From positions 46,677,818 to 46,741,817 of the forward strand of contig CM072515.1 of NCBI GenBank assembly GCA_036898135.1: a stretch of 64,000 bases of DNA. Direction: 5' to 3'. The notes under the pieces were generated by a model. That model ran no database searches and was not told where the DNA came from. It worked only from the letters and a program-made list of their open reading frames with translations. The stretch's first letter is position 1. Every line of letters starts with the position of its first letter. This document shows positions 21,985 through 34,574 of the stretch, piece by piece. The stretch comes from Oncomelania hupensis (lineage: Eukaryota > Mollusca > Gastropoda > Littorinimorpha > Pomatiopsidae). A program made the translations under genes and the position numbers.

Positions 21985-22365
21985 ACACACACATGTACAC
22001 AAAGTGATTTTAGACCAAGAGCAATGATAACCAAGTCAGGTTGAATAGTACCTTCAACACTGTGGAAGAGTGTCATGTGTCAGTGTTTAAACACCAATTA
22101 TTAACGATAACGATTAAAATCGATTATATATAATATGTAATTCAGGTTTGGAAAAATCATGCATGTCATCATTCTTGGTGACAGATTGTCTATTAAAAGT
22201 GTATAACTAATTAAGAAAACGAGAGTATGTGAGATCTTGTCACTTGTCATAAGGCAAGGGAAAACTAAAAGAAAGAATTGGAGCATTAATTAGCAATATA
22301 AATCATATTTGTTTATAAACCTGATTACGTTTTCGCTGTGAAATGTAATGTGTCATTTGTTACAG

Positions 22366-22444
22366 ACGGTGCACAGTCCACAGTACTACTCGGACAAACT
22401 ACAACCCATGGGGGACATGGCCAGTGGATTTCCTAACAACAGCG
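22366..22444 (+). CDS. MyoD/MRF: Myogenic regulatory factor, exon 2
   Basis: A 79-bp exon coding for residues 375-400 (TVHSPQYYSDKLQPM and GDMASGFPNNS) plus the first base of Gly401. The acceptor is TTTGTTACAG and the donor is GTGAGA. The frame follows exon 1 in phase 0. Its size is close to the roughly 80-bp second exon of vertebrate myogenic factor genes, and the Tyr/Ser-rich content (SPQYYSD) fits that region. Read-through into the intron would add about 33 residues before a stop and lose helix III. Confidence 0.93.
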
Positions 22445-25378
22445 GTGAGAAACCCCTTACATTACCGTTGCCCATACTGCCTATCTTACTTTATGACTTA
22501 GATCTACATGTAAGAAACTTGTTTAATGAGCCACGGTATTAAGGACGTTTATTTTGTGTGTGACCATGACTATGAATTTATTGTGGATTTTGTCGTTATT
22601 GTTTTGGTTTTTTTCCTTTATTTTATCGTTCTTCTATATACCACTTTCCAGCTCGAGATCTGCTTATTGTTTACATAAATAGATGATGTAATGGGTAATC
22701 GTTTTTCAAACCGTCCATGAAGCTTTGAATTTTTAGGCGTCTCTTCCTTGCTATGCTTACAAACAACTTGGCCTAGTAATAAAATGGAGAAAAAAAAGTA
22801 GCCTACTATTTGCACCTTCGCCGCGGTGCTATTTTTATACGCAGCATCGATAAGAACTTACCGATTTATGTCAAACCCGTTCTTTTGATCGAGGTTTTAT
22901 TTAGGCTTCATCTTATTTTTCATGAGGGGCAACACTCACTGTGAATTTGAAAAGGATCTCTGACGCTGAAGTGTGATCTCGGGACCCTGAGTGGTTACAT
23001 TGTTTGCACGAAATTAGTTTTATATGTTGTTCCCTGTGTGTTGTCAGTCAAAGTCACATTGCAGCTCATGCATGTCGTGTGCTTTTATACATGTAATTTA
23101 AAATTCCCATGTTCGATTGCAATCATGGTATGTTTTATTCTGTATTGAGACTTTTTAAAGTCTTCATATAGACAAACAATTTATGTCTCTCTTTATCTGT
23201 CTGTCTGTCGGTCTTTCTCTCCCTCTCTCTCACTCTCTCGCAAAAATGTTAATAAATTATCTACCTCTCTCTCTTTTTCTACTTCTCCCTCCCATCCTCC
23301 CTCTCTCTTCCCCCCTCTTTGTCTCTCTCCCACTCTCTCTATCTCTCTCCTCTCTATCTCTCTCTCTCCTCTCTATTCTCTATCTTTCCTTACTGTTAAT
23401 CTTCTGTAATTTTGCATGATATATTGTGTATGTGATCTTTAATAAATACGAACACACCGCCTGTCATGTACCATTTTCTTTGCCATGCCATTAGTTATGC
23501 ATTTATTTTATTACTTTTATTTAGCGCTTTTCCATATTAAGAGCTGCTCAAGGCGCTTATCGATGCAGGATCTAACTCAAGCCGCTCGAGACGTCCACCT
23601 GCATGCAATCTTTTGGCGCATAGTCTAACGCCCAGACGACTGAGCACAATCCTGCACGACCGGGGATGAGGAGAAGGGACCTAGTGCGTGCTGGGTATTT
23701 TTGTGTAGCCGGCACTCATCCCTCTAGGACATGAGCTTCAGGATCTTTAAAGTCTATGCGATGGAGTGTGTGCGCGCACAGACTAGACCTCCATCTATAT
23801 TCTCATCGGAAGGAATAGAATAGCAGAACGATTTTCTCGTCGTTGATGAAAAATGATGCAAATAAATGAAACAACTTGAAATTATGTCATCAAGTGAAAG
23901 ATTCTAACACAGACTTTTTTTTTTAACCATTAAACTATCTCATTATTATTTTTCAACTTGCCTGCAAATAAAATGTTATGTTTGTGGAAGGAAAGTTTAA
24001 GGTGAATGAAATGTTATTGGAATCAGCGTGAGTGAGCAGTTAAGCTGCGTGCCATGAAGAAGGAAAGGTCTCAGCCAATGGCAGTAAATGGAGATGTGAT
24101 AGGCGAGATGCGGAGCTCCGTGGCAAAGATCATACATGCGAGAAAAAGAGAGAGAGAGGGAGGGAGTGAGGGGGAGGGAGTGAGGAGGGAAGGAAAGTAG
24201 AGGGAGAGAGTTGTTTCTGTTTGATTAGTTCTGATTTGCATGACAACACAGTCCATTTATAATCAGATAATCTTCTGACATTATTTAAAAACATGATTAT
24301 GAGAATTATCTTAGCATTTCTTCAGTGTCCAGTTAACCTACCCTATTCATTTTACAGTTTGGGAAGTAGTTAAACATCGTTTTCAAATGTTTGTTTACCT
24401 CCCATGCGACTTTGTTGCTTGAGCGGGATTTCGTTAAATATCCCACCCCAAATCCTCTCTCACGCATAACAAAGTCTTGAACTGTCCCTTCTCAACTGCT
24501 TTGCTTGAGTTGCTCTGCCTTAATTCTTATTATTCTATTCTAATAATCATGTATGCGATCCAACCTCTGCCATAAACCTTATGATCTAGACTATTGTGCT
24601 GATTGCCTGTTGCCGGCGCTTGAAGATTTGTTTAACCCCATTTAGCTTATATAAACATTTTTTTTAACTTACCTACAACTGTAGTTTTTACGTCGTCTAT
24701 AGTATAAGCATGGAATCCAATTATTCGTCTTACACACCGTTTCTACGTTTCCCTAACCCCATCATAGGTAGCACTGCGCTTTGGCTGCCTTACATTCGCA
24801 GAGATGGAAACTCGACTAATCTTATGCGGTCAAACTGATAGTGAACTGTGGAAAAAATTTGAAATTTTAATAGAACGATGACTAAAACGTTTCTCTCAAG
24901 CTCAGATTCGTAATTGTCGCGTTCAATGCACTTCCAGACACCTTCTTTGGCAAAATGGCTAACGTGACTTGAGACTGGAAATGTTGTTTTGAATATGATG
25001 AAGAGAGTAGTGTTTTAAGGAATTCCCGATCTCGAGCGTATTGAGATCGTCAGCGAAAGGCCACTATTGCTGTCTACGGGCCGCCCGGCCTAGGTCTCGC
25101 GACAGGCTGACAGTTAGTGCCACCTAGCGGGGAGGTCGCTGATACACTATCGTCTCCCCTTGTCGTTGCCACACACAGGCAACGCTGCCGTCTTGCTACT
25201 GTCTCACACGCGATCACTTTCGCTTCTGATAGGACACACAGCTCCAGGCCGGCTTCAGAGGTTTAATACAATAACGTATTCTGTGCCGTTATATTATATT
25301 GTGTGGGGTGCAGTCTTTAGTGGCTTTGGAATTTCACATTTAAGTGGCTTTAAAATGTCACATCATTATTATATATTA
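22445..25378 (+). mobile_element. Intron 2, first segment, with SINE-like repeat at 23.5-23.8 kb
   Basis: About 23510-23790 is a repeat: TTAGCGCTTTTCCATATTAAGAGC, CTCAAGGCGCTTATCG, and GACCTAGTGCGTGCTGGGTA (the last matching the complement of 3298-3345). GAGGGGCAACACTCACTGTGAA at about 22924-22945 recurs at 45.596 kb and marks another dispersed family. A CT-rich run lies at 23205-23385. No gene is seen; open frames here are low-complexity. Confidence 0.5.
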
Positions 25379-25579
25379 GGCAAAAAAATGTCTTTTTATG
25401 GTATCCCGACCGACCCTAACTTTTTTGGCCCGACCCTAAACTTTTTTGGGGATCGTCTGAAAAAATTTGAAAGAAGCCAAGAAAATTGTAGCCAAGGTGA
25501 AAACGGACTTTTTAAAAAAAGCCGACCTACGGACTTTAATTTTTCCCCTTATTTTACAGTAAACAGACTTTTTTTGGCC
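25379..25579. mobile_element. Tourist-like MITE, copy 2 (complete)
   Basis: A 201-bp element with ends GGCAAAAAAATGTC and, on the complement, GGCCAAAAAAAGTCTG. It is flanked by TTA on both sides (25376-25378 and 25580-25582). A three-base TWA duplication with GGC-starting inverted repeats is the signature of PIF/Harbinger-type MITEs. It is homologous to copies 1 and 3. The 164-codon open frame running through it is incidental. Confidence 0.75.
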
Positions 25580-26231
25580 TTACAAGCCTATATAGTAACG
25601 CGTTTCTTACCGATATATTTTCTGGGATGCAATCTCTCTTGGCTGTCTTTGTGACGTTCGAATTTAAAGTAATACCATTTGCTATCTGTCTGGAATCATA
25701 ATTAAGCAGAGTCCGTTTTTCTTTGTTGGAAAGTATGACTTAACCAAGATATACACATAGAGTTCTTATATTCTCGTGACGCTGGCCTGTGTTGCGGACA
25801 AAATATAGTGTTTCCTAGAATCGCATTTTCGCAATAATTCAGGGCCGCATTTGAAAGTGATGTCCGCCTGAGCTCGTTGCTTAGATTTCCAAGACTGATG
25901 CTGATATGAGTCCATCTATCTTTCGCTAAGTTCTAGACGTAGTCTTAACGGCATTATGAAAGCACCTTTAAGGTAGACGTTTGCATCACACAAGTCCTCA
26001 GGTAGCACTTTGGGCAGAAAGTGAGAGACGTATTTAGGAGGTTGATAGTAAGGACCCCAACTACATTTCACTTTTAAGACCTTGTACGGGTCTCATTATA
26101 CAAGTACCAGAAGGACCCATGTTCTATAATACACTACAAAGCCACTTTGTGTCTCAATAAGAGGGTGAGAGGCGTATTTATATACAGTTAATCGTGTCCA
26201 GCGTGAATGATGGAGGTTAGGACCGGAGCAG

Positions 26232-26405
26232 CAGCTGTCCGTGCAGCATGATAAAGCCGTGCAGTCCGCGTCTCAGAGCTTTACTCGCTGCATCTTCACA
26301 TTAAATTTCAATGCAGCCACCGTGTTCACGTCACAACACGGTGACGCCAACGACATGACGTCATTAACGCACGTGGGTAGCGCCATGTTGGAGCTGGTCA
26401 CGTGA
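26232..26405 (+). promoter_or_regulatory. Candidate intronic cis-element with CRE and E-boxes
   Basis: Within 174 bp of GC-richer sequence there are an E-box CAGCTG (26232-26237), the sequences TTCACGTCA and GTGACGCC, a full palindrome ATGACGTCAT (26355-26364), GCACGTGG and the palindrome TCACGTGA (26398-26405). Such a concentration in an AT-rich intron fits an enhancer. CAGCTG is the preferred site of myogenic bHLH factors, so self-regulation is conceivable. This is motif evidence only. Confidence 0.3.
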
Positions 26406-26981
26406 AGGGCCATGAAGGGGGAGATAAGCGGGCGTGGTCTGGGTAAAAGAGCTATTAAAGAAGCCGCCGGGCAATATTTGTGCCGTTAAGTGCCTGATAG
26501 AGACCCACAAAGGCTGCAAGCTGAACTTTAGATATACACCACTTTCAGTGAAGGCCAACCTATCCCGTGCCGCTCCACGCCTGCACCCTTTATTTTCTCA
26601 AGGTATAAAGTGTAGTCTGTGATATTCTGTATGACCACATAGCTTCTCTATTAACTTTACGCACCTTTTACATCCACACAGCCGTTTCAGGACTGGCGAG
26701 GATGCTTTATTTAGAGAGAATTATTGTGTTTGTTTGCAGGAGATTTTTTGTACAGTTCTAAAAACTGAAAGGTATTTATTTATTTATTTATTTTCATGAA
26801 ACTGACAGGCATTATTTATTTATTAGTTTAAAAATAATTATCATTATTATATCTTTATATCTTTCCTTGTCACTGGAGGCCTTGAACTTCTGCCGAAAGC
26901 TTTATATGAAGTTTGATTTCTGTTCTCCATGTTGGGTTTAAAGATTTCAGTGTATTCTGTTTCATTATTGCTTTCGCTTGC

Positions 26982-27058
26982 CTTCTTCTTCTTCTTCTTC
27001 TTCTTCTTCTTCTTCTTCTTCTTCTTCTTCTTCTTCTTCTTCTTCTTCTTCTTCTTCT
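26982..27058. repeat. (TTC)n microsatellite
   Basis: About 25 uninterrupted TTC units on the + strand. The complement gives a poly-Arg frame that is not a gene. Confidence 0.97.
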
Positions 27059-27449
27059 ATTATGTTTGATAGACGTGTAATACATGGGATAAATGTATTA
27101 GTAGGCAATGGTTAGACAAATCAGCATTCCAAAATGATGCAGTCTTTGTAGCAGAAAGTGAATGCTGCTCTGGATAAAAGTGGTGTTGATTTTAATGGTA
27201 GAAGTGGTGATGGTGGGTGGATGAAGGTGGGTAAGGGCTGGATCTACGTTTTACATAAATTTTCAGGCCTGAACCCATTTATCAAAATGAGAGAAACTAA
27301 GAAAATTAATGTGATTTTGTTTTCTTTCTCAGTCTACAACCCACATAATTCTTCATGAATAATCTTCCATAGTTGACGACAGTAGTCTACAGCAAGAAGA
27401 AGAAGGAAGTGGAGGAGAAAAAGAAGAGGGAGGAAGAGAAGGAATGGAA

Positions 27450-27523
27450 GAAGAAAAAGAAGAAGAAGAAGAAGAAGAAGAAGAAGAAGAAGAAGAAGAA
27501 GAAGAAGAAGAAGAAGAAGAAGA
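27450..27523. repeat. (GAA)n microsatellite
   Basis: About 22 GAA units on the + strand after a purine-only lead-in from 27400, making more than 120 bp of nearly pure purine. Confidence 0.97.
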
Positions 27524-27847
27524 CTTGCCGTGGTTCAGTAATCGCAAGTAAAGAAGAGTGAGTGGAGCTGGAGGTTGGTGAGGTGAATGGGGTACAAGTT
27601 TATTGTAGAAAGCGGTTAAAAATGTGCCAATCAAGCTTTGGTTTGTGTGCACTCAAGTTCATTATATTACTTTCAATTTGACCTCAATTAGATTCTATTA
27701 CTTTGTGCGCATCTAGTGTATAATGAAGTGCGGTGACACGCTAATTGCCTTCTATCCAATCCTCTCCTCTCCTCATTTTACTCAGCATTCCTCCTGCCTT
27801 CACAACATTCCTAACTTGGTGCAGTATGCACTAAACTATATTTTCCA

Positions 27848-28185
27848 TTCTTCTTCTTCTTCTTCTTCTTCTTCTTCTTCTTCTTCTTTAGGTTTTTAAC
27901 TTTTAACCGCCGTCTTCTCTGATTACATCAGAACAATTTGGTGGCTGTTTTTGGAATTTTTTTTCCTGCACAGAAAACAAGATCTTTCTAGATCTGGTCT
28001 ATTGTTTTTCTTTCTTTCCTCTGTGTTTCTTTTTTTTAAATGTGTGTGTGGTTTGTTTTGAAATATTTTCTACAGAAATGGTTCGACACGCCTGTATTTT
28101 TTTCTCTCAAATGGCGAGCAAATTCATGCTTTCTGGTCGAATTAGTAATAATAAGTGTATGCAATTTTGTATAATAATAATTATT

Positions 28186-28249
<64 letters not shown>

Positions 28250-28380
28250 TGTGTAGTAAGAAAAGAACGTAGCCAACGTGAACCGATTAATTAAACTGAG
28301 CAAATAATTCCATTTAGAGGAAAATGGCTTTATAGATTTATAGCAGCACACGGACACTATATGTGTGTGTGGGTGTGTGT

Positions 28381-28421
<41 letters not shown>

Positions 28422-28842
28422 TGCGTGTATTTGTTAGTTCTCTTTCTAGCCCACCAAAAGATATGTTAAAGAAATGTGAGATTTGAGCACCAGTCAGTGT
28501 GGCAATAGAGAAATAATGTGATGTTTATGAAAGAGAAGTGTATTGTCACGCCAGCTTAGCGGCGTTTAGCTACATCAGCAAACAAACAGTCAGCCCTCTT
28601 CCTGACGCTGACATGCTGCAATTACGGCAAGGGATCATAAAGCACTGGAAGACTCCTGGGTGACGATTGCGCGCAGAAACAAACAAACATAGCGCCAGTC
28701 TTGAGACTGAGTCGTTTCCCAGACTGTAAGCTTGCGCGCGCTTTCCTGATTTACTGCTTTCAAGAGAATATACTCAGCTTTCTCACACTAATAAACTATG
28801 CGTTTTCAAGTCCTCCGTCCAGCTCCTGCTCTTCCACTTCTC

Positions 28843-28892
<50 letters not shown>

Positions 28893-28956
28893 GCTCTTCT
28901 TCTTCTTCTTCTTCTTCTTCTTCTTCTTCTTCTTCTTCTTCTTCTTCTTCTTCTTC
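27848..28956. repeat. Cluster of trinucleotide and dinucleotide repeats
   Basis: (TTC)n at 27848-27888, (TAG)n at 28188-28249, (GT)n at 28362-28410 running into (GA)n, then (TTG)n at 28844-28893 joined directly to (CTT)n at 28894-28956. Sequence between them is AT-rich intron with no gene. Confidence 0.95.
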
Positions 28957-29130
28957 GATGATAATATAATAGTGGAAAGGCTTGGAAATGGGACCTCAGA
29001 CTGACTTTCAGCTCTACCAGATCAGGCTAGCTTCGCTTGGCAAATCACATATTTAGCCTATCAGACACTATAATCAAAGGCTGTGGTGGGAGGAAGTGGT
29101 AAGCAGGGTAGAGTATTTATTGTGAAGAGT

Positions 29131-29222
29131 AGCACTAATTTAAGCTTTGCTTTTGTGTGCTCATTATACATTATATGTAATGAATTATTTTTCTTCAATA
29201 AAAATTATGTTTAAACCAGGGG
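29131..29222 (+). mobile_element. LINE 3' end, same family as 34.59-37.09 kb
   Basis: Reads CACTAATTTAAGCTTTGCTT, TTGTGTGC, CAATAAAAATT and GTTTAAAC, the terminal pattern of the antisense LINE at 34587. Only the 3' end is recognisable. Confidence 0.65.
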
Positions 29223-30313
29223 AAAATGCTTTGAACAATTTTTTTTAAACTGAAAGTTTCTCTGCATTTAAGGTGAAAAGATTCATTTTGATATATATAA
29301 AAAAATGCTTCACATGAACAACAGCATCAGTTTAAAAGGTCTTAATTCAATCCATGCTCCTTTGAATGGTGCTACGAGCTTTGGAACTTAAAACCGCACT
29401 TCTAATATCTTTAACGTGTGCGGCAATATCCGTTTGCGAGTGCATTTGTAACTGTGTTTATGTGTGCATATGCGTGGCCGTGGGTGTGTGCGTGCCTATG
29501 TACATACTTTAGAACTTTTGAGAATGCGAGAGGGCTTTTAATGTTATAAAAATTTATATAATGATTTTCAACTTTTAAAAAAAGTATTCATCCATACGCG
29601 AATTAAGCGTGAAATTAAATTGTTTGTTTTTTTGTTTTGTTTTTAATGTAATGGCATTAACGCTCCGAGTTTGAGAGTAAAATCGGAGCGACAGAGGGAT
29701 GATGGGGGAGGGGTAGAGGAATGATGGAGAAGAGTTATATTTGGGTGGGGAAGGGGTAAGTAACGGCGTTGGGAGCTTGAGAGCATCTCTAAGTGAAAAT
29801 CCAGACCTTGAGGCGGCCAGCAAAAAACACGAGTACATCACGGTCACACTATACAATTACGTTTACGTTGCAGTTGTACAGCTATGGATATGTGAGATAA
29901 CAATTTCTTGACCTTACTTATCACATCTCCGTATCATCATATAACCACCTTAACCCCCCAACCCATCCTCCCCACTCCATGCCAACCACTACCTTTTCTA
30001 TCTATCTTTCTCGTGTTTGTTGCTTTTCTTTCTCAGTTTATGACGTAGCGGCCAAATAGACTAAAGGAAGCAAGAGAATCACAGTATTATCATGACTTTT
30101 CCGAAACGCCACATACGTTGTGCTGACAATGGGTGATTTTTCGTCCCCATTTTTAAGTACTTTGCAGTGTTCGAACCCTAACCCTAACTCTAACCCAGCC
30201 CTAACCCTTACGAATCATTGTTCTGACGTCAAAACAAGTAGGCATGTCAATACAAGTTATGTAGATGTTCACTGATTTGTCCAGATAACACTGTGTAAGT
30301 GTGTCCACACGCG

Positions 30314-30350
<37 letters not shown>

Positions 30351-30583
30351 CACACAACACTGTGCCTTTCAGTTTCCACAAAAAACATGAACCCGGGAAA
30401 ATAAAAAAAAATCTTGTATGCATTTCATTTTCAGTTCATTGTCTTTGGTCAACTCCGCTGTCATTTGTCAGTCTCTCACCTGAATTTCAATCCATATCAT
30501 ACGCACACCTTGCAGTGGAAAAACAAAAAAAAAACGTTATCGATGTCAATCTGCATTAATTTTATCTACATCTATCGCATTTG

Positions 30584-30646
<63 letters not shown>

Positions 30647-30940
30647 TATCGCTCACACTCACTCATACACACACGCACGCACTCACACACACTTATATTA
30701 CAAAATAAATCAGTATTTTTTTTTATCACTGAAGCAGGGCGTAGCTCGAAAGTCTTTGCTTTTATATTTTTCTTGGTGTTTTTTGTGTAGGTTCTGATTT
30801 CTAAAAATAAATCAGTATAACATAACGCACCAATTGTACTATTTTATACGTTTCAGAGAAACTATCCGATCTCTGACTGTATAACAAAAACCGTTTATAT
30901 TGTATAATAGTCAGTAACATCTATATTTTGTATTCTAGTT
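29223..30940 (+). repeat. Intron stretch with (CA)n, (TC)n and short telomere-like run
   Basis: A (CCCTAA)n-like run with imperfections lies at 30174-30210, (CA)n at about 30318-30349 and (TC)n at about 30588-30643. No gene is seen. Open frames across the repeats are artefacts. Confidence 0.8.
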
Positions 30941-30945
30941 ATATT

Positions 30946-32480
30946 TTAATATTCAATAGGTGAAAGATCACGAATTTCAGTACATTTTGTCATGATATGT
31001 TCTACACTAATCTTATGTCCGCATAGGCAAGTAATATTACCGCAATACTTTGCTCTCCGTGCATTCAAAAGTAACCTGTGAACAAGACTACTAATTTGCC
31101 AAGAAATTTCGGAATGATCTGGGAGTTCATAATAATTACTTTGTTTACGGACAACATTTTGAATAATGTTTAACATTTCATTTTTTTTTAAATAAGCGAA
31201 TCGATATCATTTCAGGTAATATATTTTTTGCACAAAGTGTAGCTGCTCTGACAGCCATATCATTGTAGTTCAAACCTCAATGTGCTGAATCAAGCATATT
31301 TTTTTTGTACTTCTTAGTTGTAAACTGTGTACTAAATATTTAATATCAAATATATTCTCTGCTCTTTCTTTACATTTGGGGGAATTCAAAGCCATAAGAA
31401 CAGATTAAGAGTTCACACAAAACAATATTTTGATGAAATTCCCTTTTCATGTTTGTTATAATACTAAGAGCCACAAATAAGGCTAATAATTCTGCAGCGA
31501 AAATTGAAACTCTTTGATCAGATACCAATTGAGCTAGAGCGTTCGCCTGGCACACCGATGTCCCAGGTTCGAATCCTGTGGTGGGCGATATAAAATATGG
31601 CCATTTTTACTGTCCATTTTAGCAGTATGATTGCTTTGGTAGTTCAGTGTTGATTCAGGTCCCTACCCCGCTTTCCCTGGGATGGTTATCCCCGTCCGCC
31701 ATATCGCCAATGGTGGGTGTAGACGTTAAACCTCAACGTTCATTCATTCATGATCAATGAAATACGATTTTTGTATGTTTAAAGCAGGTATTACAAATCC
31801 TGCACGAGCATAAGCATTTTCAATCACAGATTCATCAGTATATATCTGCGGATTTTCATAATATTCGTTAAACATAATTGACGCATTAATTATCATCTTT
31901 CTTCAAATCAGTAGTTAAAATATCAAAATTGGCTGTTTTTATCTCCCAAGGAGATTAAATTTACCTTTCTTGTTACATTAGCTGGATTTATACAGGCATC
32001 TTTTAGCAAGTCATGCGTATATGTAGCAATTCTTTGTAAAGAAGATATATTTTTTTGGATATTTTAGGTAAATGTAAGTCTGATATGTCTGACAATTCAC
32101 CCATTGTATAATTTGTAACTGTATCGATAGGATTCTTGCAACCTAATATGCCTCCAATGCTTTATTATGAATGGGTACTTCTAACACTAGTTTGATAGCT
32201 CTAGTATCAAGACTTTGCAACTGCTTCAAGTATGTTTTAGGTGCTGAAAAATATACTTCCTTGCCATAAGGCAATTTTGATCGCAGTAATGAACACGCTA
32301 AATAAATCATATGTATTAATGTTTTGTGTCTTGACCTCACAATTTACGACTAATTATTGATAACAGATAATAAGATTTTATAGCTTTTGGCGAAAGATAC
32401 AGATTTTTTTCCCATTTAACTTACTTGTAAATGACACACCAAAATTTTACTTCAGTTACATATTTTATCTTATGATTTTC
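30946..32480 (-). pseudogene. Decayed antisense I-like LINE with RNase H
   Basis: Pieces in order on the minus strand: the region after the reverse transcriptase (32340-32143: KLPYGKEVYFSAPKTYLK, LDTRAIKLVLEVP); the RNase H start (about 31870-31757: IYTDESV, then AGFVIP); its continuation (31520-31400: DQRVSIFAAELLALFVAL); and the C-terminal Cys/His part (31176-30949: ISWQISSLVHRLLLNARRAK, CLCGHKISVEHIMTKC). Stops and frame breaks lie between the pieces, so it is an old, dead copy. A SINE interrupts the RNase H domain at 31521-31750. The gene order RT-RNase H-Cys motif matches the LINE at 5.2-6.6 kb. Confidence 0.8.
31521..31750 (+). mobile_element. tRNA-derived SINE inserted in the LINE RNase H domain
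   Basis: A 230-bp element with a tRNA-like head (A-box-like TTGAGCTAGAGCG, B box GGTTCGAATCC), a body with TTCCCTGGGATGGTTATCCC, and a 3' end GGGTGTAGACGTTAAACCTC followed by (CATT)n. TGATCA flanks it at 31515-31520 and 31751-31756. With the element and one copy of the six bases set aside, the RNase H frame on either side is continuous, which supports the boundaries. Confidence 0.85.
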
Positions 32481-33504
32481 AATATTAAATTTTGGGTATA
32501 CTTTTGGACTTTGGCCATTGTCGTTTACTTTCTAAAGTGGCCCGAGACTGTGAAGCTGTGCTACAGATCTTGATTTTAAAGTACTTTCTGTACTCTCCTA
32601 TTGCGGCCTGATGTTGTGAGCTGTTTTAGGTCTTCATCCGGAGCCTTGAGATGTTAATGTAGGAGGCCTAAATGTGGGCCTAGCTCAGCCTCCTTTCAAA
32701 AATGTCATTTTCCGCCTCACTGCCGTTGAGATTCGAGAGCGGGCAGGCACTGAGTTAATTACCGATGAAAGGAGGGCACGGCAAAGGACACGGCTCCCCC
32801 CTTCTCACAGCGCACTCTGCTTCCGTTTTTATCATTGCGCATGTTCTGTCTCAGAAGGCATGAGGAAAGGAAATCAACAGACTGGCGCGAGGCGTGAGAT
32901 TGGCTGTAGGACATCATAAATCTCAAAGGGGAGAGAATATACATCAGAAAAGGGACATAAGTAGTCATCAAGGGGGATAAAAAGCAATAAAAGGAGGTAA
33001 TGATTACTTGTGGAGTACTGCTGGCGCTAGCGGGGTCGAGTCATTACAGACTTTTTTTTATATATAAATAAAATACATGACCTAACCTGCCATAGCAATG
33101 GAATTATTTTTACTTACTCAAAGTGATTTAAGTATAATGTGAGGATTCAACGACTTGACGCTGCGCGCTGTCGTATTCATTTGATGTTTAGGTGAATAAC
33201 ACAATTAGGGTTGGTCCCTCTAATTTCTTCTCAGGGTTATGTGGTCCAGAACAAACGTACATTAATTATATCATAACTAAAGTTGAGTACCAGCCAAGCT
33301 TCCTGCTTCTAACTTTATATCACAAGCATTTGAGTTTCACTACGTTTCACACGTGATTTCCAAAATGACAAAATAGTGGAATCGGAGAAGAAATGCGTAA
33401 TGATGATGATACATAATGATGGTAATGATCGGATTTAATAAAACGCTGCGATCTAAGGAGATTGCTTTTATTTAAGAATTTAAGAATGTTAGGAAATCAG
33501 TTTT
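32481..33504 (+). other. Intron 2 segment without recognisable features
   Basis: AT-rich with a GC-richer patch at 32690-32900. There is no transposon landmark or gene. Confidence 0.4.
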
Positions 33505-33640
33505 AGGTGAGGAAGAAAACCGGAGTACCATGAGAAAACCATCGGTGACCTGATTAGTCTCTCGCCTAAGTTAAATATTCTATCCCCTGCGTGGGTCAAA
33601 CCCACGACCTTCGACATTTCAGCTCTAGGTATATCTCTAG
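33505..33640 (-). mobile_element. SINE copy, degenerate
   Basis: Plus-strand landmarks GAAAACCGGAGTACCATGAG, GAAAACCATCGGTGACCTGA and TAGTCTC, followed by a worn B box (complement GGGTTTGACCC), match the SINE at 3116-3262 in the same order and orientation. The tRNA head is poorly preserved. Confidence 0.7.
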
Positions 33641-33680
33641 AGCTTGAAAAAAAGCGCTAGGCCTATGTAAGAACTATATA

Positions 33681-33683
<3 letters not shown>

Positions 33684-33756
<73 letters not shown>
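33684..33756. repeat. (AAT)n microsatellite
   Basis: About 24 AAT units, flanked by unique sequence. Confidence 0.97.
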
Positions 33757-34469
33757 GGAGAGTCCGAATATTAATAGAAGATCTTTTATTGATGTTTAAC
33801 TCTAATTGTTGTCTAGTGTAATGTAACAATTGTCATTTTCAATCTTTGAAGAAAGACGGGCTTAACCATCTTTATGTCTGACTTCATCAACAAACCCCAA
33901 GAGTGAATCTGCAGTGGTTTTCTGAGACAAGTGTGTGTAAACCAGTATCTGCCTCGATTGAAACGATTCTCCTCCTCAACCCCCTCATTCTCCTCTTTCT
34001 TCTTCTTCTTCTTCTTCTTGAAATAACATGGTCAAATCCTTGCTCAAGCATCAGCAAGCTTTGTGGAGTTTTACGGAGAGAAAAAAACAAACTTTTTGCA
34101 TGACCTTTCTCAAAACATTTCCGTTGCGAATGAATGAGAGGATTCCGAAGAAGAAGATGGGATGTCTTTATAGGGTTACTCGCTTCCACGCTCAGGTCAT
34201 TCAGACTATCATGGACCAGGGAGCTGGCCGTTACAATAATAACTGATATAGGCATTATATGTATGTTGGAGCAGGCTTGGAAAATGTGTGACATTAGTGT
34301 GAATATGAGGCAGTCTAGGGCGTCATGAAAGACAGACTATTCACGCATGCCTGATCACCGCCCCCACTTCCGCTGGCCTCCTCTTATTTCAATCCGCACA
34401 GATATCCATCCTTAATTCCTCCCTGCCTGCCTGCTCGTCATACAGTATAATAAACTCTAGGTTTCCCCT

Positions 34470-34520
34470 ATTGAGTGGCGAGGTTGTAGCGCAGTTGGTA
34501 GAGCGTAGCTCTGTGTTTTA
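34470..34520 (+). mobile_element. tRNA-like SINE head fragment
   Basis: GGCGAGGTTGTAGCGCAGTT followed by GGTAGAGCGTAGCTCTGTG resembles the 5' half of a tRNA with its A box. No B box follows, so it is a truncated SINE start rather than a tRNA gene. Confidence 0.5.
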
Positions 34521-34574
34521 ATGGCCACTACTCGATTTAAATGTACATTCATTGGATACTGTATTTTGGCACTT

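Noticed and set aside
25160..25654. 164-codon ORF
   Set aside because: Most of it runs through MITE copy 2; the coding reading is incidental.
30174..30210. Telomere sequence
   Set aside because: Only about six imperfect CCCTAA units inside an intron; at most a tiny interstitial trace.
31521..31600. Functional tRNA gene
   Set aside because: Perfect B box, but it is followed by a SINE body and flanked by a target-site duplication.
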